From contig JAOVFP010000009.1 of assembly GCA_025738555.1 (NCBI GenBank), forward strand, positions 4,340,001 to 4,404,000: 64,000 bases of DNA, written 5' to 3'. Source of the DNA: Cyathus striatus. Its lineage: Eukaryota > Basidiomycota > Agaricomycetes > Agaricales > Nidulariaceae. The position numbers were made by a program, and so were the translations under genes. Positions 48,012 to 59,518 of this stretch are shown piece by piece. The notes beneath the pieces are model-generated. The model did not search any database and was not told where the DNA came from. It saw only the letters and a list, made by a program, of their open reading frames with translations. Every line of letters begins with the position of its first letter. The first letter of the stretch is position 1.

Positions 48012-49037
48012 CTTCCAATTATACATCTGTACGCACCCTTTCTTATAACTTTTCTTCGATTGCCACTCTCCTCTCATTCCTTTTAATTTATCCTCTTATC
48101 CACTTCATTCTTATTCTAATAACCTATTAACCTATTCCTATGTTTTCCTTCACGTATTGCCTCTTTTTCATTCTCGCTTTTATCGTTAGTTGTCTCGTGC
48201 ATGGCCTTTGCTAGTATCTACATCTTCTATCCTTTTTCATATGTTATTTTCCTACTGTACCTTTCCATCGTTTGTGACATCGATGACTAGTGCAATAAGA
48301 TTCCCCTTAGCGGTGCCAGCGCTTTGGCCGGTGCTCATACCGACACCGCTGCTCCTACACATTCCCTGCCAGTGTGATCTCACAGTGCACAGGCCAAGTT
48401 GTGCAATCACGACGTGTTTGTTAGCAGGTCACGCCAACGTCACAAATCGCACGCAGCATCACTCACATTATTCTGTGAGTCTGTCTGCCTCAAGTGTCTC
48501 CCCAATGTCATAGCCATGTGAAGGGCGAGCACAAATTTTATCCCTTTGATATTGTGTCGGTCACCTTGGCTACCGGGGGACTGGGTAAACATCAGTAAAA
48601 ACAGTGAAGTTATGAAGCTAGATAACTTATGACTGCTCAATGTTGACTAGTCGAGCTTTCAGAGCATTGATCTCAAGTACTTGCATGTTTAGGAGACTAC
48701 CATCATAATAGTTAGAAGGCAGTAAAGCAAGTCAGTTCTAAGATAAATATTTTCATCAGTGAGTGATCTGTGAGTTTATGTCGGGATGGAAGCTACGCCG
48801 GGGCTGCGCCAGAGTGCATCATTTCCCAATTGGGTCTGTCACACATGTAATTTTTGGTTGACTCAGATATCAGCCATTCATAACTATTATATATATTGTG
48901 AGTATGACAAGCTCAATCACACTCACTTTTGTGTATGCACAGTAAAAACTAGGTGTCCAGGTTGAATATGCTGTAACACTAAATTCTCTATTGTCTCATA
49001 CAGATAAATATAGTCCAGTACTTGTACAAAATGTCTA
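48012..49037. other. No gene recognised
   Basis: The first part is pyrimidine-rich (48040-48200), and the rest has no recognisable coding sequence or repeat. Confidence 0.35.
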
Positions 49038-51118
49038 CTAAATATTGGAAATACCCAAAATTAAAGAATCCAGCATTTCCATCTCTTCAGCAACAAGAGA
49101 AGGAGCTGGTACATTCATATGTAGTTGGTATATGAACATTGATAATTGATCCCAAGTTGATTGGTTTTCAGACTTAAAGTCTATGACTTTGGTCAAAATT
49201 GTATTATAGGTGTCTGATGCTGTCTTGATATCATTGATTGATGGAAAGTTCATTTTTTGAGTTAGAGTTATCTGAGTAAAAGATTACTATTGATTTAGAA
49301 GTGAATATATTAAATGAAACTTACAATTTGAAGTGCTCTTGCAACACTTCTTTCAGGTATACCATACAGAGGCAATTCTTCATCTACCCTGCATCTCTGA
49401 GCTCCATATACAATACATCCAGTAACAACCCCTACTACTGGATTAGTTTTCCAAGACATCAGCAACTAATAGTATTATAATTATAATATTCATTTGATCT
49501 AATAAGATAAAACATACCTTAATAACATCTACTTCCCTTTGATACAAGTCCTTATTAATAGTTTTTGCTGCCATTGCTACTGCAACTTCCCAGTTATCTA
49601 AGTTTTCCACTGGTGAAAAGTAAGTTGATGTGTTTAATATGGACTTGCAGTATTCAGGTATATTATATGAAAATAGAATTGAATGCCAAATGCTACTGGT
49701 AGCAAGCAACTCTAAGGAATGAGTAGCAGAAATGCCCCAATCTACTGGAAATCCAGCAGACTCTGCCAAACTCATCCATGATGGACATTCTGAAGAAGAA
49801 AAGTTAAAGAGCTCAGGTATTTTTGCCTGGAAGACTGCCTGAACCACTTGTCTAATGTATTGAATGTTTAGTCTAACATCCATATTTTGCAGTGTGTATA
49901 TCTCTAAGACTGTGTTGATGAATTTTGGGTTCCAGACAGCATCAGATTCATTTTGAATACTCATATCATCACTCTTTTCACTCTCATCATCACTGATTAC
50001 TCTAGCTTCAAAACTATTTTCAGAGAAGAGTTCTTCAATTTTTTTGTCTACAGTTTCCAATGACTTTTTAATAATTGGAGAGTTGCAAAACAAGAACACT
50101 CTATCATTTGTATCTTTTTTCAGAGCAGTTAATATCTTCTTTGAGACAGGGCGAGAAACATAAAGATAGTAGAGAAGCATTTTTCTGAAATTGTAATCAT
50201 TTGGGAATGTAATAAAGGTGTTAGCCAATTCATTTTTCTCTTTTGTTCTGCTTTTAGCTTTTGGATGTGCAACAATTATTGATCCATCTCAGGTGTTTCA
50301 TTTCGTGCTTGGCAATACTCCACTCTAAAAGTGGAAACCAAGCTCTTGGTTCCATATTCCATCTGGTAAGTACTCCACTGTCCTAGCACACGATCTGGCA
50401 ATTGTATTTCGCATTTCTATCATGTCACAATAGTAATCACTTTGGTTTTCAGCTAATTGTGCAGACACTCATCTCCAGGTGTCATAGATGAAGTCCCTCA
50501 TTGGAAACACATTTCTAGGTACTTCTGAATCGTTTATAGCTAAGTACAACTGTTGACAGTACTCATACACGATTTGCTCGTTCAGATCACGCATTTTGCA
50601 TGACAGCGAATTAACTTACGTCCGGTCTTTCCGCATTACCAGCAAATGACTAGTTGGGGTCTACAGAGAGCACTGTTCAATTTCTCCTCATAGCCTTCGT
50701 TACTGGAACCATGGAACAATGCAGAGTGCACACATGAAGTTACACTGTTCATTATCTCTCTGATTTCACTCACATCCAAAGCCAAACTGTGTTGTATGCA
50801 TACAATATTTTCTTGACTTGAAGGCATGTCAAAATCGGAACTTTTCAGCTTACTATTCAGAATTTCGTCACAATGTGCTAATACTTCAGTCAATCCAGAA
50901 TATTCATTTATAGAATGTTGCAACACTTCCTTAAACTCAGTATCAAGTACATCTACAACCACGCTTACACATGATGCTTTGCTAAGCAGTACTAATTCCT
51001 CAGTAACCTTATCAAATACACCCTGACAAATGTTTTCTTTGAATTCGTGCCAAATTGCGCTGTCATTCAAGCCTACTGTTCCTTTATACAATTTCACAAG
51101 CCTTTCTGCTCTTTTCAC
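49038..51118 (-). pseudogene. Broken multi-exon gene, unidentified, distant relative of the 21-24.6 kb gene
   Basis: Minus-strand open segments are 50636-51118 (LNDSAIWHEFKENICQGVFD), 49519-50228 (FRKMLLYYLYVSRPVSKKIL; LAESAGFPVDWGISATHSLE), 49330-49450 (NPVVGVVTGCIVYGAQRCRV; ELPLYGIPERSVARALQ) and 49038-49265 (MNFPSINDIKTASDTYNTIL). The later joins use good GTATGT/GTAAGT donors and TAG/CAG acceptors. Between 50228 and 50636 the frame is closed by several stops, so I call it broken. YYLYVSRPVSKKIL matches FYLYILRPVIMKML of the OrsD-like gene in spacing and sequence, suggesting a shared family. An acidic Ser-rich segment (VISDDESEKSDDMS) occurs in both. No function is assigned. Confidence 0.4.
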
Positions 51119-52150
51119 ATACCAGGATTCATCATCATGTTGTAAGTACTCGCTACATAGCCTCTATTTAAACAATTGATAACTCAATTCCTTTCACTCC
51201 TCAAAGATGCAATTCAGTGCATATGTAATCCTAGTTGATCCCTTTGCTATTTCGTATCGCTCAAAGTGCATTTCCATGTCCCTTATCTGCTGCTTAAGTT
51301 TCTTACTTGTTCCATTCCAGCATGGAGTCTCCTCACTGCCTGATGAAGGTACATAGTATTGCCACATAATCTTAACTGTAAGCTGTTTCCTTATTCATCT
51401 AATCCTTCAGTGTACTTATCCTATGTTCAGAATAACAATAGGGGCATTTGGACGTTTGCTAGGAGCCACAGAATAGGTTCAATAATTCACTTTGCAATGG
51501 TACTTCTGGTGTATCTCTGATGGTAGCCCTGTCACAGAGTTTCTACTTGCTCGCTTCATTCTTGTTCAAATCTCAATGTCTTGTTCTGGTTCTTTGTCAC
51601 AACACAGCTACTAATATACCATTCACATGTTTTTTATTTCAGAATTAATGGATCATTCTAACTTTGGCAGTATGTCAGTCTTAGTTAGTAATCTCAAATT
51701 TATCAGCCTTTCTTTGTCTCCATCAAATTTCCTCAAAGTTATCCCTAAAGTGCAGCCCCAGGGCTATAATTCCTTCACAGTTCCAGTGATCTATGTCTCA
51801 GTCTCAATAATCAGTTGCTAAGTGGAACAATCTGTTCTAAGGAACATGATCACCCAGTATTTCTTCCTTATATGCCTTTCTGATAATTTCTCAGTCTAAG
51901 ATTAAGACTCATTTATAGCTTGTTAAATTCTTGATATTTTGCTTCAGCTTTTCACATATGATTCAGGTACTATATATCATTCTCGAATGTCAAATTAAAA
52001 TTGTAGAACTTAGTTTGCATCACCTTCATTCACTAAGTATCCCTCAAATATGTTCTTTATGACTGTTTCTCCATGACTGTACTATAGTTCACTCAGATGT
52101 TGTCCATTCAACCCAACTTTTAACATGGTGTTCATGACCAAAATTGAAAG
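51119..52150. other. No gene recognised
   Basis: This AT-rich stretch lies upstream of the broken minus-strand gene. If that gene has further 5' exons they would lie here, but I could not recognise any. Confidence 0.35.
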
Positions 52151-53350
52151 CAAGACTACTCTGTTAAAGGCTGAAGCTCTAAGCCAAAGGCATCCTCTGG
52201 ATGCACTTCAGCAGCTCCAGTCCCTTCAGAACAGCTCGAGACGATTGAAAGTGAGACATCTCCATCAAGGGCTGAAGCCATAAGCCAAAGGTGTCCTCTG
52301 GACACACTTCAGCAGCTCCAGTCCCTTCAGAATAGCTCAATAAAAGAGAAAGTGAGACATCCCCATCAAGGGCTGAAGCTGTAAGCCAAAGGTGTCCTCT
52401 GGACACACTTCAGCAGCTCCAGTCCTGTCAGAACAGCTCCAGAAAATGGAAAGTGAGACATCTCCATCAAGGGCTGAAGCTGTAAGCCAAAGGTGTCCTC
52501 TGGACGCACTTCAGCAGCTCCAGTCCTGTCAGAACAGCTCCAGAAAATGGAAAGTGAGACATCTCCATCAAGGGCTGAAGCTGTAAGCCAAAGGTGTCCT
52601 CTGGACGCACTTCAGCAGCTCCAGTCCTGTCAGAACAGCTCCAGAAAATGGAAAGTGAGTCATCTCCATCAAGGGCTGAAGCTGTAAGCCAAAGGTGTCC
52701 TCTGGACGCACTTCAGCAGCTCCAGTCCTGTCAGAACAACTCCAAAAAATGGAAAGTGAGACATCTCCATCAAGGGCTGAAGCTGTAAGCCAAAGGTGTC
52801 CTCTGGACGCACTTCAGCAGCTCCAGTCCCTTCAGAATAGCTCAATAAAATATAAAGTGAGACATCTCCATCAAGGGCTGAAGCTGTAAGCCAAAGGTGT
52901 CCTCTGGACGCACTTCAGCAGCTCCAGTCCCTTCAGAATAGCCCCAGAAAATTGAAAGCGAGACTTCTCCATCAAGGGCTGAAGCCATAAGCCAAAGGTG
53001 TCCTCTGGACGCACTTCAGCAGCTCCAGTCCCTTCAGAATAGCCCCAGAAAATTGAAAGCGAGACTTCTCCATCAAGGGCTGAAGCCATAAGCCAAAGGT
53101 GTCCTCTGGACGCACTTCAGCAGCTCCAGTCCCTTCAGAATAGCTTGAGAAAATGGAAAGCGAGACTTCTCCATCAAGGGCTGAAGCCATAAGCCAAAGG
53201 TGTCCTCTGGACACACTTCAGCAGCTCCAGTCCCTTCAGAATAGCTCGAGAAAATGGAAAGCGAGACTTCTCCATCAAGGGCTGAAGCTGTAAGCCAAAG
53301 GTGTCCTCTGGACGCACTTCAGCAGCTCCAGTCCCCTCGGAACAGCTCAG
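52151..53350. repeat. Tandem array: 12 units of exactly 101 bases
   Basis: AAGCCAAAGG occurs at 52181, 52282, 52383, 52484, 52585, 52686, 52787, 52888, 52989, 53090, 53191 and 53292, so every interval is 101 bases. Units differ by substitutions only, in two flavours (GTGAGACATCTCC toward the left, GCGAGACTTCTCC toward the right), with a more diverged first unit. Because 101 is not a multiple of three, the reading frame shifts each unit; the short open frames on both strands (64-80 codons, repeated every 101 bases) are consequences of the repeat. GC content is higher than in the flanks. Confidence 0.97.
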
Positions 53351-53728
53351 CGTGCCGTGTTGAGGTCTATGAGGGAGGGAAAGTGTAGAAGTGTATATGT
53401 AGGCCAATCTGTACCTCAGCATAAACAAAACTAAATAGTAAAAGTAAAAGAAACAACGCACGCTATAACCTAACCGCACTGCATGCCTAATACTGATTCA
53501 CCCCAAAATCCACAAGGTTGAGGTACTGTGCCATATGAATCAGCCTCCAGCACATACACTCAAAAAGGAAAACATATACCATAGCCTGAATAGCCATAAG
53601 CATTGTCTCCCTTACCGGCGGCGCAAGCTGCATCAAAGTCCTGGCTAGATAAAACCACTCCCTCGATTCAACGTTTATCGGTTCCTTTCACGGATCGAAG
53701 AAAGACGCGAGCGCGAACAACAGTAACA

Positions 53729-54990
53729 CTATACGAATTTGGCATACCTACTCTTGCTCTGATCTAACTCCCGTTGAGAGGTAGCCTGAACCCGATTCAA
53801 CCCCATCATTAAACCGATCCAACCCAGGCGTCTCATACTGCGCATAACTCCCTTACCGACCGTCCCGCTGATACTGTGAAGCACCCCTCGCGAGTCCCGC
53901 ACCGACCCAAACACCAGGCACAATCCCCGCCTCCTCTAATAGATCCCTACTAGCCCCAGACGAACTGGCAGAATACACCTCTCCATGAGGAACCAAAGCA
54001 GGATTAGGCCCAGCGAGTGCGACATAAGGTGATCCGCCATCACATGTAGCACCATCAGTATACATCCTCAAAGGGTCAAGTATCTCTCCTGGGGCGGTCC
54101 ACTCCCTCCTCCTCTGGCGCTTAAACCACCTTGAGCAAGAATAGCCAGAACAGGTGGAACCATCTCTCTCATTCACTCTCCACCCCTATAGGCGGCTGGG
54201 CACATGTCTTGTGACCAGAAACGTCTAAGAACATGCCGCTGCGGTAGTAATTGTCGTCGTCGTCGTCGTCGTCTAGGAAGTCGGGGGAACGAGCGGCAGC
54301 GGGCATCCCATGTGGCTTCTTCAATCTCCCCGTCGAATTTCTTGGCACGGCGCCAGTGGATAATGTCGGCAAGCAGGGCAATGATGATCACGAACACTAC
54401 GATGCCCATGACAGAGAATACGCTTGCTACAGCGCCTTTATTTTAGAGGAATCTGTATATGCATTAGTATAGAAGGAGTAGAGAAGAGAAGTAGGAGAGA
54501 ACGGAATAGAACAGAGAACCAAAAACCACAAAAACCAACACGAAAACAAAAAGAAACAACTCACATCTTACTCCCCCCACTAACACCCGTAGAACTAGCC
54601 ACAGCACTCCTAGATTCCTTGGGATTTGCCTTTGGGTGCGTCAGAGGAGTCAGCTGAGGAGGAAGGTGTAGATTCGCCCCTCTTTCCAGCCTCGCCCGGT
54701 TCATTGATGTCTTTCTGTGCATTGGTGTCGAGGTTTGCTGTCGTGTCTGTTCAAGCGTACCCGCATCGTCTCATAGTGAAATTATGTGATATCCTAGAAG
54801 TGAAGAAAGAGAGAAATGCCACACCTTTGTGTGGGCGAGGATGGGGACGAGGATGAGACGGAAGACAGGTTGGGGGAAAGCGGGGACGATGGGGAATCAT
54901 TCGGCCGTATGACTCGCGGCGAGCGCTGATTACACAGCACGGCGGCGGCTGTGTGCTTGACTGGCTGGGCGTTGGTGCCGGGTGCGGACA
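53729..54990 (-). pseudogene. Possible single-span membrane protein gene, frame broken
   Basis: On the minus strand, a Ser/Thr-rich extracellular-like segment (GESTPSSSADSSDAPKG; SAVASSTGVSGGSK) is followed at 54173-54409 by a hydrophobic helix GIVVFVIIIALLADIIHW and the basic stop-transfer RRAKKF. Then, in other frames, come DFLDDDDDDDNYYRSG (from the GTC repeat at about 54252-54273) and a tail SRWFKRQRRREWTAPGE with LDPLRMYTDGATCDGGSPYV. The layout resembles fungal Mid2-like or other Ser/Thr-rich single-pass proteins. Coding potential hops between frames without clear introns, so I read it as a decayed gene; confidence is low. Confidence 0.3.
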
Positions 54991-55043
54991 CTGCAATGCA
55001 GTGCTAGTAAAGAAAGCACGAGAGCTAAAAATAGGTACGTGTA

Positions 55044-56730
55044 TATGGAAAGTCTAACGACCATGCTCAAACGCATCAATTATAATTGAGCTCCGGTGTC
55101 CGGCAACGCGGCTTCTTGGTTAGATATTACAACCTCGGTTTCAGAATTTCACTTAAGCGAGACTGAGTGCTTACTAACTGAAGCATGGTCGTCCGGTACG
55201 GCGGTAACTTCAAGAAATTATTCAGTTCATTACAGTAAAATATAATAATATACCTATATTAGCTCCGATATAAGTATTCGTGGAGCATGAGATGAACCGA
55301 CGTAAGCGATACTAGGCGGCGCTCATATTAAATGAACCGAATACTTGATACAATTGTTTTATAATGTCCATCGACTTGTCTTGAGTTCAAATAAATTACG
55401 TCCAGCCCATACGAGTGTAGGATGGTTAATATTACATGGGAGGTGTTAATAATGAATTGTTGCCTGACATAATGCAGTCTGTCTTATATTGATTTATATA
55501 ATCATCCACAGCGGATTCATTCCCTTGATAGCCTGCCAAATGACAAGAATTCAATGTGAGATATTGCAAGGTAACGCAGTGCTCTAAAATAAGTAGTTGA
55601 AATAGTTGCTTCAGCACTCCATATTGCCATGAGTTTTCTATTATTCATCAAAATAAATCGAATGATTTGCGTTGATAAGTGACTCGGGCTTGCTTGCGAG
55701 CATAAGGATTGGAAACTTTCCCAAAAAGTTCACAGTGAGGCAGCCCATAAATTTTGAAGAGGTGAAGGTGCGGTTGCGCGTACCTAATAAAGACAAATTA
55801 TGCGAGTTTGTTGAGACGTCCGTCCGACTGGGTATTTTAAGGTGCGAAGAACGAAATTAGAACAATAAAATGAGTGTGCAGAATGTAATAATTGAAAAGG
55901 AACTTTGAGACAAAGTTCCAACGTAACGAGAGTTGGTGAGAACGTAAAACGAGTGAATTGAATATTATCGTAGATACGTGGTACGAAGTTTAGTGCGAGT
56001 CCAAGTATAATTGATTAGATTCTATAGTGTAACCGTACAGAGGTTTAAATACTGGAAAAATAAATAAATCTAAAAGTAGTAAGACTGTATACATCGGACA
56101 AAGAAATGAAGAATAATATTTTTCTTAAATAGATTAAAAGATTAATAGCGAACGGAGAAACTTGAGGAAGAAAAATTGAAAGACTACTAGTAATTGAAGA
56201 GTTTGCGACGAGACGAGAGTTTTCTTGTTAAATTCAAGGTCTTGATTCAGTGCTGATGTCAGAGCTATTATTTTTGAGAGCTCGGAGTTTAGCAGGAAAT
56301 AGGTATCGGTTGGAACGGTTCACGAAGAGGTATAATTTGAGGAAAACTTGGAACAAGTGAGCGGGGAGGAGAGATTTGGTGGAGAACGCGAGCAGATACT
56401 AATAATACGGTAGGATATATACTGTATAGCTCGCTTACAATTCAACAGGTCCCGAGTTCGATCCCCACCTTAGCCTCTAGTCCACAAATACTTATATCGG
56501 AGCTCATACTTATAGGTATTTTATTTTATTTATTGTAATGAACTAAATAACATCTTGAGTACACATAATTACCGCCGTACCGGACGACCATGCTTCAGTT
56601 AGTAAGCACTCAGTCTCGCTTAAGTGAAATTCTGAAACCGAGGTTGTAATATCTAACCGAGAAGCCGCGTTGCCGGACACCAGAGCTCAATTATAATTGA
56701 TGCGTTTGAGCGTGGTCGTTAGACTTTCCA
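55044..56730. mobile_element. Long-inverted-repeat element (about 260-base ends), 8-base target duplication
   Basis: About 55046-55310 is repeated in inverted orientation at about 56465-56728 with few mismatches over the first 190 bases, including GTCCGGCAACGCGGCTTCT and ACTTAAGCGAGACTGAGTG. The flanks carry TACGTGTA directly repeated (55036-55043 and 56731-56738). The outermost bases are TATGGAAAGTC on the left and GACTTTCCA on the right, an offset of two bases. The interior lacks a transposase. Long inverted repeats with 8-9-base duplications suit MULE-type or foldback elements; hAT is possible too. Confidence 0.85.
56420..56475 (+). other. tRNA-derived (B-box) sequence inside the long-inverted-repeat element
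   Basis: AACAGGTCCCGAGTTCGATC followed by CCCACC closely matches a tRNA T-arm with a polymerase III B box (GTTCGATCC), preceded by CTCGCTTACAA, which resembles an anticodon arm with TAC. The D-arm and acceptor stem are not recognisable, so this is a relic (possibly of a SINE), not a functional tRNA gene. Confidence 0.35.
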
Positions 56731-56738
56731 TACGTGTA

Positions 56739-59518
56739 AGGTCTCGACCTTGCATCTTCGACTACGCGCCACGTGACATTCTCGGTCTCATCTTATCAGC
56801 TACCCCCTTCACTCGACTTCGTCTCATCGGTTCAGTCTCTATCCTCCAACCTTCTAGTCCCTTCCATCCACTTAGATTCACGACAACGTATGGTTTATTC
56901 GGTGTCCTTCTACTTTCTTACCAACCCCGTTCCTTTTCTTACTCATCTTCCCTTTTCTCGTGACTCGTACTTACTTTCCCTTACAAATTCTATCCTCTTC
57001 TTACTCAATCGTTATCTCGTACTGTAGCATATATAAACTCCATAGAATTAGACAGTACACTAGAGTTCTTGAAATGCGAAACTTTCGACATGCATTTTCA
57101 GCACTTAAGTTTGAAAACTTGAACTTTCTTCAACTTACTCGTGTATTTCCAGTTCCCAAAATTATTCCTCTAGTTTAAAAGTCGGAAATCTCACAGTACG
57201 CCAGTTAATCAACATTTTGGTACATTATGCTCAAAAAAAATTTAGTACTTATGTGGTACTAGAAAAGGTCGCACTGCCAGAAGTGGTAGAAAACCGTGAA
57301 GCAGTGATGAAGAGGAATACAGAGAAGATTTCGTAGGTCACAGATACAGACGTGCATGTTGTAACAGACACCATAACACTGCCCTTCGTACCGGCGATGG
57401 TGTATCAGCTCCGGTAGCGTAATAAGAACTGGAACTAGAGCTACTTGCGCCAATGCAGCTGGTGTACGATCAACTTACTTCCGCTAGCATGCCAGACTGA
57501 ACAACAGGACCAGCGTTGTCACGTTTACGAGTTACAACTTATAACCCATCGGAAGCGGGTTCCATCAGTTATTGTGCTGTACTTCGAGTGTGGTATTGGA
57601 GTTTGTATCACGAAGACCATGTGGGTAAGTTAGAAGAATGCGTGCTGGTGCGGATGAGCGTGAAAGGTTAGATAACCGGCAGCGCTAAGCTGAAATTTTG
57701 AATACACACCAAGAATAAGACACTGGGAAGGTGTGTAAGTGCATAAAGAATTGCCGATAATTTTATCCAATTAAGGTGGTTTGAACTGGCTTGCAAACGA
57801 ATGGGTTAGGTGCACTAAAGCGTTGGGATAAAGGATAAACAGGTTGTCACCAAGGAAAGGCCTGGGGGAAGAACGTAAGGGGTATTGGCAGTGAACGATT
57901 AGGCGGATGCAGAGGCCGTTAAAGATTAGGGCGTCCTTCATTGTGGATTAGAGCCTTGGGGGTGAGGGAAGTTGGAGGGAAGAGAGCGTGTCACTGCTGC
58001 CAAGAACCGCGGGGGAGTCGAACTATATCCTTGCTCCATTCTCTCCGGTCCTGCAGAGTTAGTTATTCTTCAGCTATCTTGTCGTCTGCCTTAATTTTAT
58101 CCTCTACGATATATCATTCATTTAATTCTGGTATCTCTGAAAATAGCATCTTACTGGCGTTTTCTTAGCTTTACTGGTAGCACTAACTTCAAGCCAAGTA
58201 TGGTACAGCAGGTGGCTAACCCATAATATTGGCCCACTCCACCCTAGCTGCCACAGTTATATCCCATTAATGGTACAGTCCACCCACTGCCCTTGCACGA
58301 TCTAGAGGTTGTTGAGCTGAGCGCATGAAGGCTTCACCGCAGTGCGCATCACTATTATGTTTCCTTTCTCCTTTCTTTATTCCTTTACATATTGTTTCTC
58401 CCTTTTACTTACTGTACGCCCAGGTGGCACTCTTAGATAATATATATAGACATTAGATACATGGTTACACCTCAGTCGTTGTATTCATACCCTGCACTGA
58501 GCTACATTATCTAACTACTCTCTTTGTGCATATAGACTTAACTTAGGGATATCTATTTCTACAGAGTTGTAATATAACGGAATGTCCTGCTGGGGATTCT
58601 AAGGCGAAAGCCAGTAGTGGGGTCTGGGGTTTGGTACAGTTCGTCCTCGCTGAATACTTTCTTTTCTGTATTTTCTTCCTTTTCGTAAGTACTTATTCTT
58701 GATAGTAGCTGTCACTTGAAGACGACGAAGGACGGTACCATGCAGCAATTTGATCAAGGATGGCACCAGAAGTTCCAGAACGAACACGGCAAGACCATTG
58801 GCTGTGGCAACAGCACCAAATCTACAAATCGCGCAGAAGAATTTCTTGGATTGCACCCAGCAAATGTTTTTTCCGGCCATGCTGGCTCTGACTGCATTAT
58901 CAGTGACATTGAAGGAGGTCTCCCAGCGTCTTTGGTATATTGAGATCTCATTGATAACAAGCACGGTTTAACAGTGTTCCTAGTGAAATCCTATAGTTGC
59001 ATGTCCTGTGAACATTAATTTAATTCTTGGTACATACTTGTTTGGCTAGTGGAGGACAATAGCTAAATGATAGCATTGTGGACATGGATGCTAAGGTGAA
59101 TAGAGTCTGGACCTGGAATACTGTCGGTAAAATGCCTTCACCTTCCACCTCCCACACCAAGTCACTTGCACCTGCACTTGCGGGAGTTGCCACCCCCTTC
59201 CTACTACTTCCTCTCACTCTTTTCCCTTACCCCCTCACTCACCTCCCTTCCTCCACCACCACGCCGTATTGCCCACGCCGGCCTGGTCACCTCCCTCAAC
59301 CTCTCGTAGCACTGATAAGAATGGCATCAATGCCACCTCACCCAGCCTCCACTCCTCCTTCCTCTCCTGTGTCATGACAATGATGACAATATTGGAGTCT
59401 TACAAATGGCATTGACAACCACACCCATGAACAAATTACTTGAGTGGTACTGTAATGAGTCTGAAGACATTCTGGTACTTATTTTAGAAATAGACTATTT
59501 ACTGTATACATCAAACTA
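56739..59518. other. No gene recognised
   Basis: Pyrimidine-rich sequence at 56800-57020, then mixed sequence with short open frames on both strands. Segments at 57300-57640 and 58650-58960 look slightly protein-like but match nothing I know. A Pro/Ser/Thr-rich + strand frame at 59078-59377 is low complexity. Confidence 0.35.

Noticed and set aside
52392..52889. Four near-identical 64-codon ORFs spaced every 101 bases
   Set aside because: They are by-products of the 101-base minisatellite; the frame rotates each unit and comparable ORFs appear on the other strand.
52151..53350. CRISPR-like appearance of regular repeats
   Set aside because: The units are contiguous with no unique spacers, and the genome is eukaryotic.
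56420..56475. A functional tRNA gene
   Set aside because: Only the T-arm and a degenerate anticodon arm are present; there is no D-arm or acceptor stem pairing.
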